A stretch of DNA of 5,572 nucleotides. Source: Gammaproteobacteria bacterium (GTDB lineage: Bacteria; Pseudomonadota; Gammaproteobacteria; Pseudomonadales; Azotimanducaceae). Made by a program: the position numbers and the translations under genes. This document shows, piece by piece, positions 1-5,283 of the stretch. Numbering within the stretch: the first letter of the stretch is position 1; each line of letters begins with the position of its first letter. The notes beneath the pieces were generated by a model, which saw nothing but the letters and a program-made list of their open reading frames with translations, was not told the origin of the DNA and did not search any database. The stretch covers positions 1 to 5,572 of the forward strand of contig VXPR01000167.1 of assembly GCA_009839405.1 (NCBI GenBank), in the 5' to 3' direction.

Positions 1-60
1 TATTTTGGGGGCGCTGCGTCTTTTTTTTTTCAGAGCCCGTGGGTTGCCCGCTTTTCCGGG
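1..60. other. Low-quality contig edge (left)
   Basis: The first bases contain runs (TTTT, GGGGG, then ten T at 21-30) that are out of keeping with the high-GC coding sequence around them. The minus-strand gene that should continue here loses its family similarity at about position 92. I read this as degraded read-end sequence, not biology. Nothing else is recognisable here. Confidence 0.6.
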
Positions 61-430
61 CCCGTCGGCAGTTCGCTGGCGCGAACTGCTGGCGCCGGAA
101 CAGCGCCTCCGCCGCCACGACGATGCCCGGCAGGCAATAGCCGCACTGGCCGGCGTTGAAGTCAATCAGGGCCGTGCGCACGGGCGTGTCGAGACCGGCC
201 GCCGTCTCGACGTTCCGGCCTTGGGCATCGTGCGCCGCCATCGTGCAAGCGAACGCGAGCTGGCCGTCCACCAGCACCCGGCAGGCACCGCATTGCTCGG
301 CGCCACAGCCGTAGCGCACGCTCGCATCGCCAAGCCGCCGCAGCGGATAGAGCAGCGGTTCACCTTGCTGGACGTCGACTTCGCGGGCGACGCCGTTGAG
401 CTCGAAGGCGATTGGCAGGGAAGCTGGCAA
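1..430 (-). CDS. (2Fe-2S)-binding subunit of a xanthine dehydrogenase-family oxidoreductase, 3' end lost or damaged
   Basis: Small electron-transfer subunit of a molybdenum hydroxylase (CO dehydrogenase small chain / isoquinoline or aldehyde oxidoreductase type). It carries two [2Fe-2S] clusters that pass electrons from the molybdenum subunit. Reading from a TTG at 430-428, the N-terminal plant-type ferredoxin fold has YGCGAEQCGAC with C42, C47, C50 and then C62 (CX4CX2CX11C). The second domain opens with GQCGYCLPGIVVAAEAL (C96, C99). The paired CxRC cysteines expected about 35 residues later are not found; after about residue 112 (position ~92) the reading no longer resembles the family, although the frame stays open to the edge. 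Family members are about 150-160 residues. No ATG or GTG is available in frame; TTG 430 lies 12 nt after an AAGGA overlapping the end of the upstream VOC gene, and CTG 418 is an alternative. Likely co-transcribed with the VOC gene and pspF. The large catalytic subunit is not visible. Confidence 0.75.
   Translation of the reverse strand, partial: MPASLPIAFELNGVAREVDVQQGEPLLYPLRRLGDASVRYGCGAEQCGACRVLVDGQLAFACTMAAHDAQGRNVETAAGLDTPVRTALIDFNAGQCGYCLPGIVVAAEALFRRQQFAPANCRRARKSGQPTGSEKKKTQRPQN
69..88. repeat. Perfect 8-bp inverted repeat, 4-nt loop
   Basis: CAGTTCGC (69-76) and GCGAACTG (81-88) flank TGGC. It lies exactly where the iron-sulfur subunit stops resembling its family, so it may be a snap-back or chimeric artefact of the contig end and not a real element. 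It has no adjacent T-tract that would make it a terminator of the minus-strand gene. Confidence 0.4.
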
Positions 431-446
431 GGATTCGCTCGGTCCT

Positions 447-827
447 TCAGCGCTTCGGCACGCCGTAGAGATAGCGCGTGTTCACCTCCGCCTCGTTGCC
501 GTCTGGGTCGAGGATGAACAACGCTCGGCCTTTGCCGCGGCTGCCCATGGGCCCACGCGTGAAAATGCGCCCGTCGTCAACGCGGCTCGCCACCTCGTCG
601 AAGTGGTCCTCGCTGACGGTGAACGAGAAATGCATCGGGCCACCGCCCTGGTGGCGTCCGGAATGCCCCTTAACCTGCAGCACCACATGGCTGCGTTCGC
701 ATTGGAGGTAGGCGCGCTCGTCGCTCTGCATCGCCACGGGGATGCCGAGGAGCCGGTGGTAGAAGTCCACGGACCGTTCAAGGTCCGCGACGTCGAGGAA
801 GATCTCCTCAAGCCCAATGACGCTCAT
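447..827 (-). CDS. VOC (glyoxalase/bleomycin-resistance fold) family protein
   Basis: A 126-residue single-module vicinal oxygen chelate protein, cytoplasmic, with no signal peptide. Seen: the opening strand and helix LEEIFLDVADLERSVDFYHR with the family pattern 'D-L-x-x-S-x-x-F-Y-x-x-x-L-G' (residues 15-28), a central HFSFTV strand (H66) and a closing ILDPDGNEAEVN strand (107-116). H66 and E114 (or E112) sit where family metal ligands usually lie. The usual first ligand His in the opening strand appears to be Glu8, so metal binding and catalysis are uncertain. Substrate cannot be named; ring-cleavage dioxygenase, lactoylglutathione-lyase-like or antibiotic-binding roles are all possible. The ATG overlaps the pspF stop codon (ATGA, 824-827) and has AAGGAGG (832-838) four bases upstream, pointing to translational coupling with pspF. 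A link with the following oxidoreductase subunit is only positional. Confidence 0.85.
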   Translation of the reverse strand: MSVIGLEEIFLDVADLERSVDFYHRLLGIPVAMQSDERAYLQCERSHVVLQVKGHSGRHQGGGPMHFSFTVSEDHFDEVASRVDDGRIFTRGPMGSRGKGRALFILDPDGNEAEVNTRYLYGVPKR

Positions 828-1849
828 GCGCCCTCCTTGCCGGCAGCTTCGGCCACGCCGCCGTCGCTGCGTTGCAGTCCGTATTTCTTGAAGTAGCCGC
901 GGAACTGGTCGTAGCTGAGACCGAGCAGCTCTGCCGCCCGACGCTGGTTGAATCGTCCCTCTCGCAAGGCTTGATTTATGAGTTCGATCTCGAACTCCTG
1001 CACGGAGTCCTTCAGAGACAGCGGCAGCGCCGGCGCCTGTCGGCGCCCACCGTTGTCCTCTTGCGCCTGCGGACGGAACGGCGATGCGAAGGGGTCCAGC
1101 ACGATCTCGTCCACTGCTTCCTCCTCGGGCGCCCGGTACACGGCCCGTTCCACCACGTTCTTGAGTTCGCGCAGGTTGCCCGGCCAGCGGTACGTGGCGA
1201 GGCGCTCTATGGCCGCCGAGCTGAAGCCCGGGAAGAAGCCGCGACCGAGTTCCTTGGCCATGTTCACGGCGAAGTACTCGGCCAGGAGCGGGATGTCGCC
1301 CGGCCGCTCGCGCAGTGGCGGCAGGGTGATGACATCGAAGGCGAGGCGGTCGAGCAGGTCGTGGCGAAAGCGGTCCGTGGCGGCAAGTTCGGGCAAGTCC
1401 TCGTTGGTGGCGGCGATCAGGCGTACGTCCGCCTGCAGCGTCTTGCGCCCGCCCACCCGCTCGAACTCGCCGTATTCGATCACCCGCAGCAGCTTCTCCT
1501 GCACCAGTGCCGAGGTGGTCGCCACCTCGTCGAGGAACAGCGTACCGCCGTCGGCGCGCTCGAAACGACCGTGGTGGGTGCGCGAGGCACCGGTGAAGGA
1601 GCCCGCCTCATGGCCGAAGAGTTCGCTCTCAATCAGGTTGTCGCTGATGGCCGCGCAGTTGAGCTTGAGGAACTCGCGCTCCCAGCGGTCGGAGAGGTAA
1701 TGCAGGCGGGCGGCGATGAGTTCCTTGCCGGTGCCGCGCTCGCCCACCACCAGCACCGGCTTTTCCAGCGGTGCCACGCGGGAGACCGACTCCAGCACCT
1801 GAAGAAACGCCGGCGACTCGCCGACGAGACGATCGGGTTCATTGCGCAT
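824..1849 (-). CDS. pspF: Phage shock protein operon transcriptional activator PspF
   Basis: Sigma-54-dependent AAA+ activator of the psp operon, lacking a receiver domain. It hydrolyses ATP to open sigma-54 promoter complexes and is inhibited by direct binding of PspA. With the ATG at 1849 it has 341 residues (E. coli 325) and numbering matches E. coli: Walker A GERGTGKE 36-43, sigma-54-contact loop 83-88, Walker B GTLFLDE ending D107-E108, Trp56 (in LSDRW) needed for PspA control, an arginine-rich FRHDLLDRLAF segment in the arginine-finger region, and a C-terminal Fis-type helix-turn-helix (NQRRAAELLGLSYDQFR, about residues 303-319). The loop reads GSFTGA, not GAFTGA. A TTG at 1867 would add six residues, but AGGA nine bases before ATG 1849 and exact alignment with the E. 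coli N-terminus favour 1849. Divergent from pspA, and overlapping the VOC gene by ATGA. The 16 or so residues after the HTH are an extra tail. Confidence 0.96.
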   Translation of the reverse strand: MRNEPDRLVGESPAFLQVLESVSRVAPLEKPVLVVGERGTGKELIAARLHYLSDRWEREFLKLNCAAISDNLIESELFGHEAGSFTGASRTHHGRFERADGGTLFLDEVATTSALVQEKLLRVIEYGEFERVGGRKTLQADVRLIAATNEDLPELAATDRFRHDLLDRLAFDVITLPPLRERPGDIPLLAEYFAVNMAKELGRGFFPGFSSAAIERLATYRWPGNLRELKNVVERAVYRAPEEEAVDEIVLDPFASPFRPQAQEDNGGRRQAPALPLSLKDSVQEFEIELINQALREGRFNQRRAAELLGLSYDQFRGYFKKYGLQRSDGGVAEAAGKEGA

Positions 1850-1907
1850 GGCGGCTAATCCTGCCAACGTTTGGCTCGATCCGCCAGCACTTGATTCACT
1901 CCTCGAA

Positions 1908-1925
1908 CGCTGGAGCGCTCGCTGG
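1908..1925 (+). promoter_or_regulatory. Candidate PspF upstream activating site
   Basis: CGCTGG occurs twice, at 1908-1913 and 1920-1925, 12 bp apart (about one helical turn), with the palindrome AGCGCT between them and an inverted CCAGC at 1884-1888. Relative to the predicted start at about 2018 this is about -110 to -93, the distance at which PspF sites are known in E. coli. I cannot match it to a PspF consensus, so it is only a positional candidate. A one-mismatch IHF-like sequence (1884-1896) lies upstream of it, not between it and the promoter. Confidence 0.25.
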
Positions 1926-1991
1926 CCTATAACGAAAATCGTCAGTCAGAACCATGGAAAACGCGATGCCAAGGTGCGGTTTGGGGGGCGC

Positions 1992-2007
1992 TGGCACGAA
2001 TCGTGTT
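1992..2007 (+). promoter_or_regulatory. Sigma-54 (-24/-12) promoter of the psp operon
   Basis: TGGCACGAATCGTGTT fits the sigma-54 consensus TGGCACG-N4-TTGCW with a perfect -24 half (1992-1998) and a weaker -12 half (GTGTT in place of TTGCW), at the correct GG-to-G(C) spacing. It lies 48 bp before the pspA start and downstream of a pspF-family gene, so its identity is well supported by context. The predicted transcription start is at about 2017-2018. Confidence 0.82.
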
Positions 2008-2017
2008 ACGCCCTGGT

Positions 2018-2033
2018 GCATGGCAACCCATGC
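2018..2033 (+). other. Hairpin at the predicted 5' end of the psp mRNA
   Basis: GCATGG (2018-2023), loop CAAC, CCATGC (2028-2033): a perfect 6-bp stem with a tetraloop. It begins at the transcription start predicted from the sigma-54 promoter and ends 7 nt before the AAGGAGG ribosome-binding site of pspA, leaving that site unpaired. It could stabilise the mRNA 5' end; this is inference from position. Confidence 0.45.
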
Positions 2034-2054
2034 GAATTTCAAGGAGGACTCGCA

Positions 2055-2753
2055 ATGAGTGTCTTTTCTCGGCTCAGCGACATCATCAACTCGAACATCA
2101 ACTCTCTGCTCGACAAGGCGGAAGACCCCGAGAAGATGGTGCGGCTCATCATCCAGGAGATGGAGGAGACGCTGGTGGAGGTGCGCACCGCCTCGGCGCG
2201 TGCCATCGCCGACCGCAAGGAGCTCCAGCGCCGCTCCGCCTACTTCGAGGCCGAAGCCGGCGAGTGGGAGCGCAAAGCCGAACTCGCCGTCGCCAAGGGT
2301 CGTGACGACCTCGCCCGGGGCGCTCTGATGGAGCGTGCCAAGGCCGAGGAAACCGCCGTCACGGTGCGGTCAGACCTCTCGGTGCTCGACGAAACCCTGG
2401 CCAAGCTGTCGGATGACATCGCCGCCTTGCAGCAGAAGATCAAGGACGCCAAGGCGCGGCAGAACGCCATCGTCCTGCGCGGTCAGGCCAGCCGCTCCCG
2501 CCTCGACGCCCGGCGCCAGCTCTCCGACCATAGCATCGACGATGCAATGAACCGCTTCGAGCAGTACGAACGCAAGATCGACGACCTCGAAGGGCAGGTG
2601 GAGTCCTACGACATGGGGCAGCGCTCGCTCACCGACGAAATCAACCAACTCGAGGTAGACGAGGACGTGGACGAGGAACTCAGGGCGCTGAAGGCGCGGC
2701 TTGCCGGCAACGGCGAAGCTCAGCCTCTGCCGGCGCCGAAAGACGGGGAGTGA
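2055..2753 (+). CDS. pspA: Phage shock protein A
   Basis: Peripheral inner-membrane protein of the PspA/IM30 (ESCRT-III-like) family with two jobs: it inhibits PspF when free, and it binds and stabilises stressed membrane as oligomers. The 232 residues (E. coli 222) begin with the amphipathic helix MSVFSRLSDIINSNINSLLD (1-20), followed by the conserved KAEDPEKM. The family helix VRLIIQEMEETLVEVR then leads into long charged heptads that form coiled coils through about residue 190, and conserved landmarks such as RRQL and the E-x-Y-D-M-G segment follow. The C-terminus (LPAPKDGE) is an extra Pro-rich tail of about ten residues. AAGGAGG (2041-2047) lies seven bases before the ATG, which decides the start; a longer in-frame reading from TTG 1842 would cross the promoter. 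First gene of the operon, three bases before pspB. Confidence 0.97.
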   Translation: MSVFSRLSDIINSNINSLLDKAEDPEKMVRLIIQEMEETLVEVRTASARAIADRKELQRRSAYFEAEAGEWERKAELAVAKGRDDLARGALMERAKAEETAVTVRSDLSVLDETLAKLSDDIAALQQKIKDAKARQNAIVLRGQASRSRLDARRQLSDHSIDDAMNRFEQYERKIDDLEGQVESYDMGQRSLTDEINQLEVDEDVDEELRALKARLAGNGEAQPLPAPKDGE

Positions 2754-2756
2754 GCC

Positions 2757-3005
2757 ATGGACGAAGCCTTCGCGCTTGTCTTCGTGCCGATGGTGCTCTT
2801 TCTCATTTTCGTGGCACCGACTTGGCTGTTCCTGCACTACCGCTCGAAGAGGCGGGCTGAATCGGCCCTTTCCGAGGACGAACGGGCGGAGCTCGAACGG
2901 CTCACCGTTTCCGCCGGGCGGATGTCGGAACGGATCGAGACGTTGGAGTCGATCCTCGACGAGCGAACTCCCGACTGGCGCAATCGCATCGCCGCCGGCC
3001 CGTAG
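2757..3005 (+). CDS. pspB: Phage shock protein B
   Basis: Small inner-membrane protein that works with PspC to sense envelope stress and relieve PspA inhibition of PspF. The 82 residues (E. coli about 74) show one N-terminal membrane span (about 5-26, ending APTWLFLHY as in the family), a basic stretch RSKRR on the cytoplasmic side, and a coiled coil. The coiled coil contains the family signature SERIETLESILDERTPDWRNR (57-77). The start is three bases after the pspA stop, with GGGGAG overlapping the end of pspA as the ribosome-binding site, so translation is probably coupled. The gap to pspC is 81 nt, the longest inside the operon apart from the leader. Confidence 0.95.
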   Translation: MDEAFALVFVPMVLFLIFVAPTWLFLHYRSKRRAESALSEDERAELERLTVSAGRMSERIETLESILDERTPDWRNRIAAGP

Positions 3006-3086
3006 CGGCGCCCCTTGCGGTCGCCCGTGCCGCCGGCCCCCCACGAGCCCCGAAAGCCACAGGCAAGGAAAAACGAAGGACAGCAG

Positions 3087-3833
3087 ATGAGCGACGAAAG
3101 CCCCGGCGCACGCACCAAAGCCGAAAGGCGGCTCAAGCGGGCGGTCGAGGACATGGTGGCAGAACAGGTGGACAGCGCCGCAGCGTATGTCGAAGACGCC
3201 GCCGAGCGGCTGAAGGACAAGACCGGTCGCCAGAAGAAACCGAATTCGAGCTCTCGCCGAGATGATGCCGAGGATTGGGAATGGCCCGAATGGCGACCGT
3301 GGCCCGGTTCCCGCGAACTCATGCGAGACCCAGAACGGGGCAAGATCGGCGGCGTCTGCGCTGGACTTGCCAATTACTTTGGCGTCGAGACCTGGGTGGT
3401 GCGGCTAATCGCCGTGACTGGCCTCATCTTCCTGCCGTCGGTGGTGTTCCCCGCCTACTGGATCGCCTTTTTCGTCATGGACAAGCCCGGCGACGCGTCG
3501 CGTCGGCACCGTCGCCGCCGTCGTCGCCGTCAGCGCGACCACGCCCGAGGAGGGCAGTCCTTTCCGAACGAATCCTCTTCGAGTGAAAGGCAGGACGTGC
3601 AAGCGGCATTCGAACAATGGGACGGGCGGCCGCCGAGACGTCAGCGCCGCCGCGCCGATGTCTCGCCCGCGCCCGAACTCGGCCACCGGCTATCGCCCCG
3701 CCGCTCCCTGCGCCACGTACGGGCGGATTTCGACCAGATTGAGCTGCGCCTGAGGCGAATCGAAACCCACGTGACCTCCGGTCGCTACGAGTTGCAGCGG
3801 GAGCTTTCCCGCATCGAAAGGAGCGAGCCATGA
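3087..3833 (+). CDS. pspC: Phage shock protein C with extended N- and C-terminal regions
   Basis: Inner-membrane partner of PspB in stress sensing. The core PspC domain lies at about residues 76-134: RELMRDPERGKIGGVCAGLANYFG, the conserved W-V-V-R-L, and a hydrophobic span ending YWIAFFVMDKPG. At 248 residues it is about twice the E. coli protein (119). The added N-terminus (1-75) is a charged, helical stretch with an amphipathic look (ERRLKRAVEDMV...AAERLKD) ending in a tryptophan-rich motif DWEWPEWRPW (63-72). After the membrane span comes an arginine tract (ten Arg in residues 139-150), a long polar linker, and a C-terminal helix RLRRIETHVTSGRYELQREL matching the conserved tail of proteobacterial PspC. 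AAGGA (3076-3080) lies six bases before the ATG. TTG 3015 would add a Pro-rich leader and is not favoured. The stop overlaps the next start (ATGA). Confidence 0.93.
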   Translation: MSDESPGARTKAERRLKRAVEDMVAEQVDSAAAYVEDAAERLKDKTGRQKKPNSSSRRDDAEDWEWPEWRPWPGSRELMRDPERGKIGGVCAGLANYFGVETWVVRLIAVTGLIFLPSVVFPAYWIAFFVMDKPGDASRRHRRRRRRRQRDHARGGQSFPNESSSSERQDVQAAFEQWDGRPPRRQRRRADVSPAPELGHRLSPRRSLRHVRADFDQIELRLRRIETHVTSGRYELQRELSRIERSEP

Positions 3834-4561
3834 ACGCGCGTCCGCTAGCGCCCGAGATTCGAACCCGAATCTTGGCGATTGCCGCAGTCGGTATTCTCGG
3901 CACCGCCATAGTCGCCGCCACCGGCATCGGAGACGACATGCAAACGCGAGCAATCCAGGCAACCGAGGACTTCCATCGCATTTACGTCGAAGGCCCGGCG
4001 ACTCTCCACATCCATCAGGGCGAGGAAGCGCGGGTGGAAGTCGCGGCTGCCCACGAACATCAGGACACCGTCGAAGTGGAGGTGTCGGACGCTACGCTCT
4101 TCATCGATGTGCCGGCGGAGCTCGAAGTGGAGGATGTGGTCGTGCAGGTGACCACCCGCCAACTCACGGAACTCTATAGCGCCGGCCCCATTCTGGTCAC
4201 CGGCGGCAAGCTGCGCACGGACACGCTGGTGGTGGAGAACCGGGGCAGCGGCGACTACCGTCTTGCCTCACTCGACGCAGACGAACTGATCATCGAGGCC
4301 CGTGGCGCCTTCCACTTCGAGGTGGACGGCCGCGCCGATCGCCAGGTCGTGGAAATGGCGGGGGCGGGGGCATACGAGGCGGACGGTCTCGAATCCCGCA
4401 CGGCCGAAGTTCGTCTCAAGGGCGCAGGCAGCGCCAGAGTCTGGGCCACAGAACGCCTCGATGTGGACATCGCCGGCGCCGGCTCGGTCGCCTACGCCGG
4501 TGACCCCGACGTACACCGCCGCATCCGCGGTTTCGGCACCGTTCAGAAGATCAACCAATAG
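3830..4561 (+). CDS. Membrane-anchored DUF2807 (Toastrack / head-GIN type) protein
   Basis: A 243-residue protein with a short basic N-terminus and one hydrophobic segment (about 13-33), a signal anchor or uncleaved signal peptide that would place the rest in the periplasm. No lipobox cysteine is seen. From about residue 46 (DFHRIYVEGPATLHIHQGEE) to the end it has the short alternating beta-strand pattern of DUF2807, with repeated small-residue turns (GAGAYEAD, KGAGSARVWA, IAGAGSVAYAGDP) and the typical ending IRGFGTVQKIN. Families DUF2807, DUF4097 and DUF2154 have been grouped as the 'Toastrack' domain and reported next to or fused with PspC. The name 'autotransporter adhesin' attached to this Pfam family is not supported here. 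AAAGGAG lies six bases before an ATG that overlaps the pspC stop (ATGA), so it is probably translated with PspC and may act with it. Its biochemical role is unknown. Confidence 0.85.
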   Translation: MNARPLAPEIRTRILAIAAVGILGTAIVAATGIGDDMQTRAIQATEDFHRIYVEGPATLHIHQGEEARVEVAAAHEHQDTVEVEVSDATLFIDVPAELEVEDVVVQVTTRQLTELYSAGPILVTGGKLRTDTLVVENRGSGDYRLASLDADELIIEARGAFHFEVDGRADRQVVEMAGAGAYEADGLESRTAEVRLKGAGSARVWATERLDVDIAGAGSVAYAGDPDVHRRIRGFGTVQKINQ

Positions 4562-4587
4562 CTTAAGCGCGCCAGGAGTTCCCCAAA

Positions 4588-4857
4588 ATGGATTGGCCAA
4601 CCGCGACCCTGCTGATCGTCCTTCTGTCCGTCGGCTTGCCTATGCTCCCCGCAATACTGAAGGCTTGGAGATCCCGTCCCCGCCAAGGCGGAGAAGCGGC
4701 GGCGACCGTCCATGCCCTCGAGCAGGAAGTGACGACCTTGCGTGAACGGGTGACAACCCTCGAAGCCATCGTCACCGACGACGGCTACCGCCTAACGAGG
4801 GAAATCGACAAGCTCGACTCGACGGAGCAAGTGGCAGCGAGGGTGGCGTCTTCCTGA
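4588..4857 (+). CDS. Small PspB-like membrane protein, copy 1
   Basis: An 89-residue protein with one N-terminal membrane span (about 5-24), a basic stretch KAWRSRPR on the probable cytoplasmic side, and a coiled coil LEQEVTTLRERVTTLEAIV (44-62) followed by TDDGYRLTREIDKL. The layout is that of PspB, and ERVTTLEAIV aligns with ERIETLESIL of the PspB here, but the P-x-W-R motif of true PspB is replaced by DDGYRL. I infer a divergent PspB-family member; a separately named small family is possible. AGGAG (4574-4578) lies nine bases before the ATG; the gene starts 26 bases after the DUF2807 stop, so it belongs to the same operon. It is a tandem paralogue of the next gene. Function not known; membrane-stress sensing or PspA/PspC binding is a reasonable guess. 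Confidence 0.88.
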   Translation: MDWPTATLLIVLLSVGLPMLPAILKAWRSRPRQGGEAAATVHALEQEVTTLRERVTTLEAIVTDDGYRLTREIDKLDSTEQVAARVASS

Positions 4858-4909
4858 CTGCCCGGCAGCGCCCAGCGAGACTAGTCAAACAAAGCGGAGG
4901 TTCGCCTAC

Positions 4910-5182
4910 ATGGCCTGGTCAACCGTAGTCCTTCTGATCGTCTTCATGGCCGTCGGCCTGCCAATGCTGGTAGGGGCTCTGAAGGTATGGACATCCCGAC
5001 CACGCCACAGCAGCGACGAAGCGGACGCCGCAGTTCAGGCCCTTGAGCGTGAAATGGGGGCGTTGCGCGAACGGGTGAAGACCTTGGAAGCCATCGTCAC
5101 CGACGACGGCTATCGCCTAAACCAAGAAATCGACAAGCTCGAAGTCACCGCGCCAGAGGAAGCAAGGGCCGAACCCTCCTGA
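4910..5182 (+). CDS. Small PspB-like membrane protein, copy 2
   Basis: A 90-residue paralogue of the preceding gene: membrane span at about 4-25 (VVLLIVFMAVGLPMLVGAL), basic SRPRH, coiled coil LEREMGALRERVKTLEAIV, then TDDGYRLNQEIDKLE and a short acidic tail. Compared with copy 1, the conserved part is the cytoplasmic coiled coil and TDDGYRL; the linker SSDEADAAVQ is more acidic than the GGEAAATVH of copy 1, so the two may have different partners. GGAGG (4896-4900) lies nine bases before the ATG. It follows copy 1 by 52 bases without a visible terminator and is the last gene of the psp operon. It could be called a PspB homologue by profile search; no function is shown directly. Confidence 0.88.
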   Translation: MAWSTVVLLIVFMAVGLPMLVGALKVWTSRPRHSSDEADAAVQALEREMGALRERVKTLEAIVTDDGYRLNQEIDKLEVTAPEEARAEPS

Positions 5183-5225
5183 CCTCCCTTCCCGCCGGCT
5201 TGCTACGCTTCGACGAGTTCTGCAC

Positions 5226-5246
5226 GGGACGCGACAAGCCCGTCCC
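5226..5246 (+). terminator. Weak hairpin between convergent genes
   Basis: GGGACG (5226-5231) and CGTCCC (5241-5246) form a 6-bp stem around a 9-nt loop, in the ~100-bp gap between the end of the psp operon and the end of the convergent phosphodiesterase gene. No T-tract follows on either strand, so intrinsic termination is doubtful. Its place at the meeting point of two transcripts is the main argument for it. Confidence 0.25.
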
Positions 5247-5283
5247 CTACGGCCCCGACCCGCAACCAGCGAGGGCAGGTGCC

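Larger units (their letters stand above)
1850..2054. promoter_or_regulatory. Divergent pspF-pspA intergenic control region
   Basis: About 205 bp separate the two divergent starts. The pspA-proximal part holds the sigma-54 promoter and the leader hairpin listed separately; the pspF-proximal part holds a candidate activator site. For pspF itself the only hint is a TATAGG (minus strand, 1926-1931) resembling a -10 box without a convincing -35. In E. coli PspF bound at the pspA upstream sites also represses its own promoter. That arrangement would fit here but is inference. Confidence 0.7.
4588..5182 (+). repeat. Tandem gene duplication of the small PspB-like gene
   Basis: Two units with a period of about 322-325 bp. 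A 26-base stretch is identical between 4762-4787 and 5087-5112, coding for the EAIVTDDGY segment, and the proteins are similar throughout (VGLPML, SRPR, LRERV, TLEAIVTDDGYRL, EIDKL). Each copy has its own ribosome-binding site. Divergence in the membrane span and the linker shows that the duplication is not recent. Confidence 0.85.

Noticed and set aside
5..896. Long plus-strand open frames opposite the iron-sulfur, VOC and pspF genes
   Set aside because: They are antisense shadows typical of high-GC coding DNA; the minus-strand readings have clear family motifs and ribosome-binding sites.
872..1858. 328-codon plus-strand open frame opposite pspF
   Set aside because: Mirror of the PspF reading frame, with no recognisable domain and no support beyond its length.
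1850..1867. Six-residue longer PspF from TTG 1867
   Set aside because: ATG 1849 has AGGA nine bases upstream and gives exact residue numbering agreement with E. coli PspF.
2021..2035. Second sigma-54-like TGGCA...GC sequence
   Set aside because: The spacing between GG and GC is two bases too short for a -24/-12 promoter.
1842..2054. N-terminal extension of PspA from TTG 1842
   Set aside because: It would cross the sigma-54 promoter, lacks PspA similarity, and ATG 2055 has a strong AAGGAGG at ideal spacing.
2991..3039. 11-bp direct repeat (GCCGCCGGCCC at 2991 and 3029) between pspB and pspC
   Set aside because: Simple GC-rich composition; no further copies or structure, so probably chance.
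3015..3086. N-terminal extension of PspC from TTG 3015
   Set aside because: Pro-rich, without a ribosome-binding site, whereas ATG 3087 has AAGGA six bases upstream.
3509..3533. CGTCGCCGC-like trinucleotide repeat as a possible recombination or slippage repeat
   Set aside because: It is irregular, stays in frame inside pspC and is explained by the arginine tract.
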